From: Microvelia longipes | Taxonomy: Eukaryota; Arthropoda; Insecta; Hemiptera; Veliidae | NCBI GenBank assembly: GCA_018340805.1 | Contig: JACMZG010000008.1 | Location: 12,417,742 to 12,481,741, forward strand | Direction: 5' to 3' | Length of the DNA stretch: 64,000 nucleotides | In this document: positions 31,866 to 43,830 of the stretch, piece after piece | Layout: the number at the start of each line of letters is the position of its first letter | Position numbering within the stretch: position 1 is the first letter of the stretch | Made by a program: the position numbers and the translations under genes | Notes under the pieces: generated by a model | The model's database searches: none | What the model was told of the DNA's origin: nothing | What the model saw: only the letters and a program-made list of their open reading frames with translations

Positions 31866-32554
31866 CAAGGATGTTGAATAAAGAGGATGACGCATTAAGG
31901 AACATTTCTGACCCCATGGAAGTTGTATGAGATAGAGAAATAGGAGCAAACTTACCTTCCCTTAGGTTATAATTAAAAAAGGCGCCAAGCATAGGTTATG
32001 TAGCTTAGTTGTTATACAATTCTTGGTTGTCATGTTTGCTTCTCAATTTGCTTCGGTGCTTTCGTTATTGTTACATTTGGTGCTTATATTTTACATTTTG
32101 GACTCTAGGTAGCCACTTTAGTGAGAGTGATTAAAGCTTTACCGTTTACTTTTCGTAGAGAGTAAGTTAAATGTGTTAATATTTTGTCTTTTTTTAGCCT
32201 AGTGAAATGTTTTGCTAGTTTTCAAGATTCAATTTTGGTTGTAATGTTCTTAATTTTCTTTAATGTTGTTAATTTAAGCAATATTAACAAAAAACAGTAA
32301 AAAGTATGAACTTTTTTCAATTGTTTTTAACCTTCGCAAGCAAAACAATGGAAACCCATTGAGTTAAGTTGCCTCTAAATTTTAAGACTGCGCTGTTATA
32401 AGGATCATAAGCATGCGCAGTTCGTACCAAGCATGTGCAGTTGGTTTTTGACGTGTGCTTCGTGTTGCATTCTTCTCTATGTTTTGATTTCGATGGGTCA
32501 CTTTGTGAATGGCAATTCGATTTAGTGCGTCATCCTCTTTATTCAACATCCTCG
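31866..32554. mobile_element. hAT-like MITE (689 bp) with perfect 8-bp target duplication
   Basis: Inverted ends of about 33 bp (left CAAGGATGTTGAATAAAGAG; right, on the minus strand, CGAGGATGTTGAATAAAGAG), continuing GATGACGCA then TAA/CTAA, with two mismatches. Flanked by ACTGTTAC at 31858-31865 and 32555-32562. No transposase; the only ORF is a short hydrophobic one. An 8-bp duplication points to hAT, or less likely another 8-bp family. Confidence 0.88.
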
Positions 32555-32914
32555 ACTGTTACAGGGCAGAAGTAGAAGAAGGGGGGGATAAGTGAAGCCT
32601 TGGCCAGATATAGATTAAAATATTACTAGCAACTACTTTCTAACCTACTATATTTGTATTTTATTAGTTAGGCTAATGTAAATGTATATAATTATAAACC
32701 AAGCAGGGCAACTCCTATACTAACACATGTAAAAAATTAAAACATCAGTGGAAAGCTGGCTCAAAAATGTAAAAATCACAAAAATTAAAATAAATGCGTA
32801 CGAGCCGTCTAGAATTTACCTTTTTGTGTTATATTTTATTGGCAACACTGATAATTTAAGTTGAGTTTTACTTTTTATCATGTTTTCTAACATTAAGTAA
32901 TTTTAATTTTTTAG

Positions 32915-33082
32915 GCCCAAATCTGTATATGTTTCCAGAAGGAACCAGACATCAAGGAAACGAACTTCTACCGTTCAAGAAAGGAGCTTTTCACATGGCT
33001 ATAGAATCTCAAGCACCTATACAACCAGTCGTCGTTTTACAATATACATTCCTAGACTCAAACACATATAAATTTGAACCTG
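32915..33082 (+). CDS. AGPAT: AGPAT 3' fragment, exon with FPEGTR motif
   Basis: An exon of a 1-acyl-sn-glycerol-3-phosphate acyltransferase, the ER-membrane enzyme that acylates lysophosphatidate to phosphatidate using acyl-CoA. Acceptor AATTTTTTAG, donor GTGAGA, 168 nt, phase 1 in and out. It encodes LYMFPEGTRHQGNELLPFKK, i.e. motif III (F-P-E-G-T-R, phosphate binding), then KGAFHMAIESQAPIQPVVV, i.e. motif IV (P-I-x-P-V-V). It joins in phase to the exon at 34727. The matching front exons (membrane segment, NHX4D) are not found in the 4.3 kb between it and the KNL1 start. A hAT-like MITE ends 360 bp upstream. It may be the end of a complete gene whose front is elsewhere, or a partial duplicate. 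Confidence 0.85.
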
Positions 33083-33235
33083 GTGAGAAAACAATGTATT
33101 ATTTTAAGTTTAATGAAATGCCTCTGGAACAAAAGTATGACTAAAATAGTTTTGGCATTTTATTTGTGACGACCAGTATATGTCATGCAAAGTAGAAAGA
33201 AACATATACTGCTTATTACTGTTCCTCATGTATAT

Positions 33236-34580
33236 CGTAGGTATAAAGGAAAAGTATTGTGTTTGCAAAAAAATCCAAAACCGGGATGAAGCCGGAATTA
33301 TCCGTTTCAGGCGTTTTTTTAAGGCCTCCTGAGTGGTTTTGAAAAGTTGTGTCTATATATAGAGCCCTGTGTATTTATACTAGAGAGTTGAAATTTCGTA
33401 CAAAAATCAGTCTACTGCTGTAGTTGTGCTATTCAGAATTTTTTATGACGTCATTAACCCGCAAAAATTTCGAAAAATAATAAAACGCAGAAAAATTATG
33501 CGATCGGATTGAAATTCGGTACGCTTATGACTATGTATAAGACTAACATATGTCCTAAGTTTCATTTCGTTATCAGCATTAGTTCAATTTTTGACTTGTG
33601 TGCGTTTTTTTAAAAAATTGTAAAAAATGGTTTAATTGAGTTGAAATTTGGTTCAAATGAGTACCTTTGCATAATAAATAAGTACACTAAGTTCCGTGTA
33701 AGTTTCAATACAATAAGTATATCAATGATTTTTGTTGGATCATAAAACTTGTGTATTTACGCTAGAGAGTTTAAATTTTGTAAAAAAAAGCCACTGTAGT
33801 TGTGCTATTTTTTATGACGTCCTTAACCCGCACTAATGACTCAGCAGAAATTTCGAAATATTATTAAACGCAGAAAAATGATGCGATCGGATTGAAATTT
33901 AGCACGTTTGCCAAATGTATAATGTAATATATGTATGACTATGTATTACACTAACATATGTGCCTAAGTTTCATTTCATTATCAGCATTAGTTCAATCTT
34001 TATTGAATGACTTATGTTCGTTTTTTAAAAAATCGTAAAAAATGGAAAAATGGTCCGATTGAGTTTAAATTTGTTACAAATATATACTTTAACATAATAA
34101 ATATGTCCACTAAGTTTCGTTTCAATGCTAAAAGTATATCTAATTCTTTTGTTGGATCATAAAAATTAAGCAGCATAGAATGTGGTCAGTACTGTATGGG
34201 TCCGCTGTGAATGATACGAATGCATTTACAAACTGAAGACGAGCGATGCAAATTCGAAGACATGTTGCGTTATAAATCTGGGGAAATGTATTTTTGAGGA
34301 CGAGCGATGCGAATTCGAAGACATGTTGCGTTATAAATCTGGGGAACTGTATTTTTGAGAACGAGCGATGCGAATTCGAAGACATGTTGCGTTATAAATC
34401 TGGGGAACTGTATTTTTGAGGACGAGCGATGCGAATTCGAAGACATGTTGCGTTATAAATCTGAGGAACTGTATTTTAGAGGACGAGCAAAGCGATTCGA
34501 AGCAGGGAGGAGCAGGGAGTGTGATGAGGAAAAGTTTCGAGGAACTCCGTACCCGATTTTTTTTAAATACGTTCAAAATT
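33236..34580 (+). repeat. Dispersed repeat R1 copy (longest)
   Basis: Shares with other R1 copies the AACCGGGATGAAGCCGGAAT start, CCTCCTGAGTGGTTTT, an ATTATCAGCATTAG block that occurs twice (an internal duplication), and the CGTACCCGA end. No protein was recognised. Confidence 0.75.
34250..34490. repeat. 61-bp minisatellite (about 4 units)
   Basis: Unit begins GAGGACGAGCGATGCGAATT and contains ATGTTGCGTTATAAATCTGG. It is an expansion of the terminal part of R1. Confidence 0.9.
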
Positions 34581-34726
34581 TAGCATTATTTAATTTAGCT
34601 TGAATAGGAGGCTATGAGGTGCAATGCTCTTTCTTTCCGGCTGTTTCGGGGCTACAGGGCAGCAATTATGCCTAATACATTAGCAGTTAGTATTTCGCTA
34701 ATATTTTCCTTTGATGTCTGTTTCAG

Positions 34727-34887
34727 GATCAAACACAATTAAGTTTTTACCTCCTATTTTAACTAAAGGAATGACCAAAAGCAATATAGATGAACTTATA
34801 GAAAAAACATACACTGCTATGTATGTCTCAAGAATTCAAATCCTTATCGAATATATGAGATTTAAGGCTAGCACAACGCATTTTTGA
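34727..34887 (+). CDS. AGPAT: AGPAT 3' fragment, terminal exon
   Basis: Acceptor TGTCTGTTTCAG; 161 nt ending in TGA at 34885-34887. It completes a glycine codon with the preceding exon and encodes 52 residues: a beta strand and LPPILTKGMTKSNIDELIEK, which matches the usual AGPAT C-terminal block (LPPI-x-TKGLT-xx-DI-xx-LI), then a short tail. The open frame and clean splice sites argue against an old pseudogene. An ATTAAA-type poly(A) signal may lie shortly downstream. Confidence 0.85.
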
Positions 34888-35549
34888 CTATTGTGATATA
34901 AATATTGTGTTTTATTTTTAGTTATTTTGATTATTTTTATATATTATTAAATGAAAATTTAGTATTTATAATTGTTAGAGGTTATCTTTGATGAATGTTT
35001 TATGTTAAAGAACTGATGCTACTGATAACTTCCTTACACAGGTATTCTTCCAATGAGTTTTATGTGTCGAATATAAATCGCTTTTGTTATGATTTAAGCC
35101 TACACTTGAGCAAGCTTTCATTAGACTCTCCGGCTTAAGCAAAATATTACATGACAATTCGCACTAAAACAGTTTGGCCTTTGCTTATCTTTACAGAAAA
35201 AAACATTTAACTGTCTACGAAAATCATCAAAAGCTGCATACTTGAGATCAGAAAGCACGATACTTTTAATAAGTTCGAGCAGTATACAAAGAGTATTGTT
35301 GAAACTCAACTAAGTTATTCTAGTCTTAGCTTTTTAAATGTTAAAATGTTTCCTATAATTAGTTTTTTAAATCGACTGAATCATCATGACTCTATATCTA
35401 TAGTATTGCCACTATAATGTCAATAAGCATTATTTCTATCTGATTATAACCTGATCTAAGGCGCTTAATATTGGGCTAGTACGAGCTTACATTGCGGTGG
35501 GCTTATCTGTGTTTAATACCTCAATTCCTCATTAAAGCATAATATAGTC

Positions 35550-36208
35550 TGTTAAAGATGTTAGTTTATTTCTTTTGTTATGTTGAACTTTTGTTCGATG
35601 TTTTTATTGATAATTTTACCAGCCGTATTAAATTTTCATTTTCTTTAGTCAGTTCACGTTATGATGCCTTCGAGGCCGGAACTCTCGCTTTATTTATAAT
35701 TTTATAGCGATATACACGCAGTTTCTTTTATAATTTCGCCACCTATTTTTTAAGAAGTTTCATTTATAATTTTGAGCTCCGTGCTTCATCTAAATAAACC
35801 GTTTATATAGTTAATATTCAAAGTCAATTTAAGTTGCCGATATAGCGCTTCAGCCGTTATTTCACCGATCACCATTCACCATCACTCACCAGTTAAATCA
35901 TAAGTATAATTTTATTTACACAAGGCCTTACACTATAATAAAATCACACATTTTCTTTACTATAATTATTACACTCATACACATATCTAATTCCGTCATA
36001 AAACTGGTTTATCCTAAGCCAAAATCAGCTTTAAATTTAGGTGAGTTATTTTATGTATTCGTTTATGCCTTTTTAACCTATTGTATCGCTACATCACGCT
36101 GTTACTACGCCATTTTTATTATATTTCAGAGATCCAAAAATCGGATCTTAAATACTCCGCCGCATACAGTCCTCGACGCTATTAAATATTTTTTTAGAGT
36201 ACCGCACA
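35550..36208 (+). repeat. BEL element 5' LTR (659 bp)
   Basis: Starts TGTTAAAGATG and ends GTACCGCACA. Matches the 3' LTR along its length by eye except one extra C. It contains an intron-like stretch at 36041-36129 (GTGAGT to TTTCAG) and an AATAAA near 35.94 kb. Confidence 0.93.
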
Positions 36209-36213
36209 TCTTT

Positions 36214-36231
36214 TGGTCCTTAAGACGAGCC
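36214..36231 (+). other. Candidate primer binding site
   Basis: TGGTCCTTAAGACGAGCC begins six bases after the 5' LTR and starts with TGG, the complement of a tRNA 3' CCA. The tRNA was not identified, so this is by position and first three bases only. Confidence 0.4.
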
Positions 36232-36296
36232 GGATATTTATTTCGGTAAATATAAATACATTTTTTTTGTCAAGAAAGTTTATTTAATTGTTTACG

Positions 36297-37673
36297 ATGG
36301 GTGCTAAGGATGATGAAACCGACGCGCACACGCCGCCTTCGCCCGGGTCTATTCGCAACGTTAAGAAAAAAATCAAGCTTTTAGAAGCTAAAAAAGAAAC
36401 GTTGTTTTTACGTGTTCAACGTGCTTACGATTTATGTAAACTTGAAAATTTAAATACTGATTCTAAATCCCGCGATTATTTAATAGTACGCTGTGCTAAT
36501 TTAGAAGAAACGCGAAAAGAGTTTAATGAGATAATTGAATCAATTAATGATATGAGTTTAGGTATCGAACCTGATTATGCAGTTAATTTTCAAGCTGTTT
36601 CAGCTTTTGATGATATTTACTATGAAATTCAGGCTAAACTAAGAGAGTTAAATTTATATGTTACGCCCTCGTCTACAAATATTGTTCAAAGTCGCCCTAC
36701 CGCACCTCATGTTAAACTTCCGCCGCTTACTGTTCCAGAATTTTCTGGAAAAACCAAGGATTGGCCTATTTACTACCAATCTTTTAAAAATATGTTTATC
36801 GATAATCCTACTTTAACCGACGAAGACAGGATGAGATTTCTTGGAATGAGTTTAAAAGATAAAGCTAAATCATTTCTTTCCGGTCTGCCTATTTTAAGTG
36901 AAAATTTTACCCTTGTATGGGAAGCACTCAAAGAAAGGTACGAGGATCAGCGTGCCCTTGCTTCCTCTTATTTAGACATTGATCAATTTCAAAGCCCCTT
37001 CTAGGGGAAACATTTTCGTTGTTAGACTCATTTTTACAAAATTTCGTGGCACCTGCTCAGGCCTTTAATAATTTAAAAATTACTGATAAATCAGATTTTT
37101 TATTATTGCACTTAGCTTTGAGTAGACTTCATAGTGATACTGTAAAACAGTTTGAATCCTATTTAACTAATACCTCTAATTCTTCCGCATCGACAAGTGA
37201 TGCTTCCGAGAAAAAAATTTCACTACCGACTTTTGCTCAATTAATTAGATTTGTACGCGAGCACGCTAAAGTCTTAGAACGCCAACCTGCTCCAAAACCT
37301 TTTATTGAGAATAAGAAACCCATTTTTCTAGTAACTCGCATAACCTTCGCATTCGCTTCTTATCAACAATCAATGTAATAAAGTTTGTGCAGTCTGTGGT
37401 TCAAATCAAAAACACCCTGCGTATCAGTGTCCTGAGCTTAAAAAGTTAAGTCCTTATGATCGGTATTTATACGTCAAGAAAAAAGGGTGGTGCTTGAATT
37501 GTATCTCTGATTTTCATAAAACCCCTCAATGTAAGTCAACTAGATCGTGTTTTTGTGGTGCTCGTCACCACTCTCTGCTTCATTTTTCGGATGAAAGTAG
37601 CCGTTCTAATAACGACCGTAATGTTAATACTCGAGTTCTTGAGTTAACTCTTCTTGATGTTAACTTGAGTTAA
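36297..37673 (+). CDS. BEL gag (frame-broken)
   Basis: ATG at 36297 (M-G-A-K-D-D-E-T-D). First segment 36297-37004: coiled-coil-like charged N-terminus, then the conserved BEL/Pao gag block (LPPLTVPEFSGKTKDWPIYY, then KAKSFLSGLP). A one-base slip near 36,995 moves the frame; the second segment runs to about 37,372 (LLDSFLQNFV, then FAQLIRFVREHAKVLE). Another slip near 37,372 leads to two Cys/His nucleocapsid knuckles (CAVCGSNQKHPAYQC, CLNCISDFHKTPQC) and a stop at 37671-37673. The protein would assemble the virus-like particle. The breaks may be real or sequencing errors. Confidence 0.85.
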
Positions 37674-39255
37674 TAGTTCGAGTTCTAATAATAATATTAC
37701 CGCTAATAATACTACTGAAACGACGTCTGAATCTGAGCTAGTTACAGCTCACTGTTCTTACAATACTTCGTCTAATAGTTCTAATGTATCAGTTTTACTT
37801 GCTACAGCCCAGGTTTTAATTAAAGATAGTAGTCAAAATCTGCATCAAGTCCGAGCACTTTTAGACTCTTGTAGCGAACCGCATATTATAACGTTAGGGT
37901 GTTGCAATAAATTACGCCTTCCTAAAAAGAAAAATTAATACTACCATAAAAGGAGTCGGCTCCGCCGCTCTTCCTGTTCGCTTCATGGCGCAATTTACAT
38001 TTTATTCTAAATATGATAAAAATAGTTGTTTTACTGTCGAGGCTCTAGTAGCTGACGCTTTACCGCATACTTTACCGTCTACTTGTATTCCTATCGAAAC
38101 CATTTCTCATATTAAAAACTTAAAATTGGCTGATGAAACTTTGCTAACTCCAGGTAAAATAGATCTGATTATAGGAGCTTCTTTGTATCCGCTTATAATG
38201 AACTCTAATAAAATAATCGGTCCGCCTAACACTCCTACGGCCTTTGACTCATGTTTAGGTTATGTTAATGGGTTCAGCGCAACATAACTTTGTTTTACCG
38301 AGTGAAAACCGTATTTTCTGTACTACAATCGAAGATAATAAGTTAGAAAATTTAGTTTCTAAATTTTGGTCGATGGAGGATATACCCCCTCCTTTTACCC
38401 CTTCTATAGCAGACGAGGAGTGTGATAATATTTTCAGAAATACTGTTACACGCATAGAAAGCGGCAGGTATTCTGTTTTTTACCGTTTAAGCAAAGTCCT
38501 TCTGAGTTAGGTAGATCTAAGAATAAAGCCGTTCAACATTTTTTGTCTTTAGAGAAACGATTAGAAACCCAACCGGAAATACGCCTACAGTATCACGAAT
38601 TCTTATTAGATTTTTTAAAACAAAATCATATGTCAGTTACTGATAACGATATTGAGGAAGGATGTTATTTACCTCACCATTATGTTTTAAAACCTGATAG
38701 CACGACTACTAAGTTGCGTGTAGTTTGGAATGCTAGTTCTTTGACTAGTTCAGGTCTCTCGCTTAATAGTATTTTACACACGGGTCCAAAGTTACACTCA
38801 GACCTTCGCTCTATTTTACTTAGATTTAGAGCCTTTCTTATCGCTGTAACCGCCGATATACGTCAGATGTATCGCCAAATTTTAATTAATAACGAGGATA
38901 GAAAATATCAAAAATTTATTTTTCGCTTTTCTAAGGACGACGATCTCGCTACTTATACATTGAACACGGTTTCATTTGGCGTAAAGCCAGCGCCCTACCT
39001 AGCTTTACGTTGTTTACAACAACTAGCCTCTGATTATCAAATTACCTGGCCTCAAGCTTTGTTTCATATATTAAATTTCTTTTACATCGACGATTATTGT
39101 CAAAGTTTCAGCACGCTGAATTCAGCTTTAAGCACCTTTAACAATTTAATTACTATGTTTAAATCCGCCGGGTTTGAGCTAGTTAAATGGTGTTCAAGTT
39201 CGAATGAATTTTTACAAGAACTACCTGACCATATTAAAGATAGTAAAGGTAGTAT
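37674..39255 (+). CDS. BEL pol, front part: protease and reverse transcriptase (frame-broken, truncated by insertion)
   Basis: The protease region near 37.79-37.94 kb contains A-L-L-D-S-C-S-E, aligning with the retropepsin D-S/T-G site but with Cys where Gly is usual. Frame slips follow at about 37,930 (A-run), 38,270 and 38,480 (T-run). The RT frame is then open from about 38,489: L-R-V-V-W-N-A-S-S, the motif A aspartate in T-A-D-I-R-Q-M-Y, and motif C F-Y-I-D-D-Y. The frame is cut at 39255 by the nested insertion and resumes in phase at 44229. RT would copy the element's RNA in the particle. Confidence 0.85.
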
Positions 39256-39282
39256 CAGAGACTATTAGAGACGAACCACCTC

Positions 39283-41290
39283 ATGGGATTTTTTTTGTCT
39301 AGTTTAAAGGTGATTTTCGTACTTCGGCACCAGGATGCAGCACAGTCGTTTTGGAGTAGTTGCGTACTTTCTCGATGGATTGCGCCACTGACTCATACAC
39401 CGTACACACACAAGCAAACTACACACCTCACACTGAGATATCTCCTGAAATGGTCAACAACCCTTGGTTCCATCCCTTATCTGCCATCCTTCTCTGGATA
39501 ACATCTTTGACCCCCTAATCCTTAATCCCCTTACCTACGTCTTTTGTAATTCATTTATTAATGCATATTGGTTTTTACCAATTTTTTAAGGATGGGAATT
39601 CTATTTCTAATACATTCACACAAATATTATTGTAAAAATATAAGATAAAAAGTGTTAAATCTAATCTTTTTAACTTATATCTCTAATTTTAATACTTTCA
39701 TTAATAACTTGCATTTCTTTTAACCCTCTAACAGTTTTTAATCATAATTTCCTTACCTGTTTTTTACTAGGTTAAATTTATTTGCTAAGTTATTTTTAAA
39801 TAATAGATTTTCATCAAAATATGTTGACACTAATATTTTTATTACAGACAAAAATCTGGTAATTATATATTATTATATCCAACAAAAAACTTAGGCCTTC
39901 ACTAGCTTTTCACTATAAGATTGTATTTAAAAATAGGTCAACTGTTGCTGATGGTAATAAATGCATACAAATTCCCTATTTATATCCTTTGTGACGTTTA
40001 ATTTTAAGATAATTTTTTAACTTTGATATCCAATATCAAGGGTGTTATCAGGGGTTTCATTGCTTAAAATGTTAGTATTTCACAACCTTGAAAAGGTTTC
40101 AAGTGGACTACGAAACACTTTAAAGTGGATAAATGAAATCATGTAACATTTTTCGGACATTAGGTAAAATTTAGACTTGATAGGAACCCTCTTTGCATTC
40201 ACCCTATTAATAAATTCATATTTAATCAATAACTTACTGTTTAAGTTTCATACTGCACATTTCATTTCTTTGAAACAGTAATAAAAATAATTAATTATCA
40301 AATCTAAAACATCGCGCTTTATTTCTAAGAATTTACGAAAATATACATACTTTCCCGGTTTACATTAATTATTATAGGTCAGAGTAGGAAAATGGAGTTT
40401 AAAAAATGAAAATGAATAGCAGAATATTAAAGGAACTTATTTGAATAAGTTAATTAAACAGAAACATATTTGAAAAACACGCTTAACAGTCTAGTCAGCG
40501 ACCGATTTTTTTTGCAAAAAAATCAATATAGTTCACATTTTATTTTGGGAATCTGTCTGGACATGTTTAGGGATAACCCAAAGAAAAGCCCCTTAAATTT
40601 GCTACAAAGCTGCGATCATAGTGGACCAAAACGTACCCCCTTTTTCATATTTTCGTTAATATCTTGGTAGAAATACAAAATCTAAAAAAAAATCTTGCAA
40701 ATAAAGTTCAAAGCTTGGTATATTGTCTAAAAATTATTTTCTATTGGTTTACTTTCTATTTAAAATCATTAACAATGAATTTGAAGTTAAAAATAAGCCA
40801 TATTTCATTTTTTTAACGTAAACAATCTAAAAATTGTTTCTTCTTCACGATATTATTCTGATTTTACCACCATAACTCCACGTAAAATTGATAAAATCTT
40901 ATGATTTTTTGATATAATGTAGTTAAATTTCGAAAAAAATATTACCTTAATTACAGCTCTCAATTTATTTTAGCCGCAGAGCACTGGAGAATTTAAAAAA
41001 AAATTTTAAAACAGAATTTCAAATGTATCTTTGAATCGGCCATTGTCCCGACAATTAATGAAGATATCAAAAAAAGTGGTATATCTAGGGTTTATGATAG
41101 TGTCAAGCAGCATCGTGCTAAGATGTTCTTAATATTCGTACAATTTAAATTAATTTTGAAAATTTTTAATTTTATGTAACTTCTTTATTTTTTATAAATC
41201 ACTCTTGACTTGTTTCTAATTTTTAAAAAATGTTATGAAATATAAAATTGATTGCTCTTTTATCACTTAGTCCGAAATTATGAAAATAAG
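39283..41290. other. Left interior of nested insertion, no recognised content
   Basis: AT-rich DNA with short ORFs only. Nothing resembling a transposase was seen on either strand. Confidence 0.5.
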
Positions 41291-41304
41291 CGTAACAAAT
41301 ATAT

Positions 41305-41995
41305 ACCGTAGGTATATAGGAAAGTATGTGCTTGCAAAAAAATCTGAAACCGGGATTGAAACGGAATTATCCGTTTCGGCGCTTTTAAGACCTCCTGAGT
41401 GGTTTTAGCAAAGTTGTCTGTCTGTATGTGTGTGTGTGTCTGTTATCATCGTAGCTCCCAGAGTATTTATGCTAGAGAGTACAAAGGTCAGTCTACCGCT
41501 GTAGTTATGCTATTTGGAAAATATTTTTTTTAAATGACGTCATTAATCTGCAATAACGACTTATTTGTAAAATCATAAATTTTCATTAACGCATGTGACT
41601 ATGCATAATTCTAACATATATCCCAAGTTTCATCTCATTATCAGCGTTAGTTAATTTTTTTTTGAATGACTTGTGTATGTTTGTTAAAAAAAATGGAATT
41701 ATGTATGGAATTAATATGTATTTTATCTGTTTGTCACCTTAGTGTTAAGCACCTTAATAATAAATAAATTAAGGAACATTAAACGTGGTCAGTGCTGTAT
41801 GGGTGACCGCTCAGAATGATATGGATGCATTTACTATCTAAAGACGAGCAAAGCAAGGCATATTGCAGTATAAATTTGAAAGAAGTGTATTCCTGAGGAC
41901 GAGCGAAGCGAGTCCGAAGCAGGGAGGATAATCGTAGCGAATCCGATGTAATGAGGAAAAGTTCCGAGTACCCTGTACCCGACTTTTTAAATTGT
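41305..41995 (+). repeat. Dispersed repeat R1 copy
   Basis: Begins around TACCGTAGGTATATAGG and contains GGAATTATCCGTTTCGGCG, GACGTCATTAA and ATTATCAGCGTTAG. It ends with GAGCGAAGCGAGTCCGAAGC and a CCTGTACCCGA terminus. The same blocks recur at 33.24-34.58 kb and on the minus strand at 52.5, 54.4, 62.1 and 63.7 kb. Confidence 0.75.
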
Positions 41996-42659
41996 AAATA
42001 CGAATTTTCTTGTTAAATGGGAATATTAGCATTACATCGCCAAAATGCAAGCAAATAAAAATAAATTTATTATTAGAATTTGTGTTAGTCTCACTAGTGC
42101 CCTATCATCTATTATTAAGAGGGTGTTTGGTGATATATGTAAGAAAATGAATGGGATGATTCTATGCCCTAAGAGCTACAAAAACATGGTATTGGCCAGG
42201 GCTCAATTCTCAACCGTTCTCCCACAAAGGTCAAATTTCATCATTTTGTTAGGTGGCATATGTTGGTTTGAAAAACATGCTTTACATCCCTAAGTATGAA
42301 TAATACAAATAAGTTATGAATATCGTTGGAAAGCCAAGAAAATTTCTAAAATAAAAAGTATACATTCACTTCATAAAACAGTTTAATTGTTTATTAAAAA
42401 AACGGTTGCATTTTTCTGATATATTAAAATAAAAATAAAATGTGGTGCTTGATAACTGTTTTAAAAACAATAGAAAATTTTCTATCCGACTTTTGGAAAA
42501 AACTTCTTTGTTTAACATAGTTTTCATCAATACCAATATCATTAGCCATTTATAGGACAAAATTACCAGTAATCGAAGTTAAAATGTGTTTTTAATTAAT
42601 TTTTATCATTACCAATCGTAATAAAACCTGGGTTGTTGCTTTGTTCACATTTTCCGCCT

Positions 42660-42780
42660 TTTAGCGAATTTCCTTAGGGAATAAAATTCGCTATTGGGGT
42701 AGGTGTCATGGCGGAATTCGAACTTCAGACCACAAATCCGTTGCAGAGGTCCGAGAGAGAAAATACGTTTCGCGAGACTT
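42660..42780. repeat. Short repeat R3 beside a TA tract
   Basis: TTAGCGAATTTCCTTAGGGA followed by GTGTCATGGCGGAATTCGAA and then a TA tract. The same arrangement in reverse occurs at 63.60-63.69 kb, and a diverged copy at 53.70-53.80 kb. On the minus strand GTTCGAATTCC resembles a tRNA B box. Confidence 0.55.
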
Positions 42781-42865
<85 letters not shown>

Positions 42866-42871
42866 TATATA
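42781..42871. repeat. TA microsatellite
   Basis: About 90 bp of TA, inside the nested insertion, next to R3. Confidence 0.97.
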
Positions 42872-43499
42872 CAGGGTGTTTCACATAAAGTGCCCACAAG
42901 AAAAGGAGGTGATAGTACTCCTCAAAAGGAACAAATAATGTCTTATAATATAAACCCCGATCTCCAACCGTTTTCCTACAAGGTCACATTTAATATTTCA
43001 AAAAAATATTTGACCTCACATCATAAAATTGTTAATAGGGATTTAACAATTCAAGCTAGAAAAGCTAAATTGGTATCATTAGAAAGCTGAGTAAATTTCC
43101 TAAAGGACAAACTACTAACTATGTCAAATATTTTGGAACTACTGCCCAAAATTTTGCATGAAACATGATTTTTTTAAAAAAATGAATTTTATGGAATTTT
43201 TGTAGTAGGGCATTAGAGGAAGTAAGAGATGAGCAAAAGTTCAGCCAAGAATGGAAAAAACCTATTGAAAACCAGGTTTTTGTGACGTCATTAACCCGGT
43301 TTGCTGAGTCAGCAAAATTTTTCAAAAATTCTGCAAAATTCAGGGTTAATATTTTTCTCTTCTTGGCCTGTATTTTCAATACAAGTATTTTTAAAAAGGA
43401 AATGCGCTAAAACCTTAAAAGATAACTGACTAAGCTTAAAGATAAGTAACTAAGCTTTAAACTAGTGCAAATAATAGTGCATACTGCTAATTTTAGACG

Positions 43500-43830
43500 C
43501 ATAGTTTTCTACAACTAACTGGATAATTATGCGCATTTCCTATGGAAAATACAGACAAAATGAGTTACGAGCAGTGCTTGACAATTGAGTAACTGCTTAG
43601 GTTCTAAAGCATGAACCGGAACCACGCAATGGGCATGGTTCTAGCATAAGCAAGAAATGGGTTGTTTAGCACGGAAACACGCATTCTAAATAAAATTCGC
43701 CCGACAGCATTATATAAGTTGTAAACTTATATAATGAGAGAAACTATAAAAATGATCATTCCAACCATTATTGTTGTTAAGCACGGAAACACGCATCCAA
43801 AGGAAATTCGCCCGACAATTATTATTATGA
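43500..43830 (+). repeat. Dispersed repeat R2 copy
   Basis: Contains GCGCATTTCCTATGGAAAAT, GAGTTACGAGCAGTGCTTG, CATGAACCGGAACCACGCAA and the end AAATTCGCCCGACA, with the last part repeated at about 43.77-43.82 kb. Other copies lie at 0.53-0.71, 51.15-51.31, 52.01-52.37 and 55.09-55.31 kb. Confidence 0.75.

Larger units (their letters stand above)
33083..34726 (+). other. AGPAT fragment intron filled by dispersed repeat R1
   Basis: Phase-1 intron between the two 3' AGPAT exons. Nearly all of it is a copy of family R1 (begins near 33236 with the TGCAAAAAAATCC block, ends near 34560 with CGTACCCGA), including the 61-bp minisatellite. Nothing coding was recognised. Confidence 0.7.
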
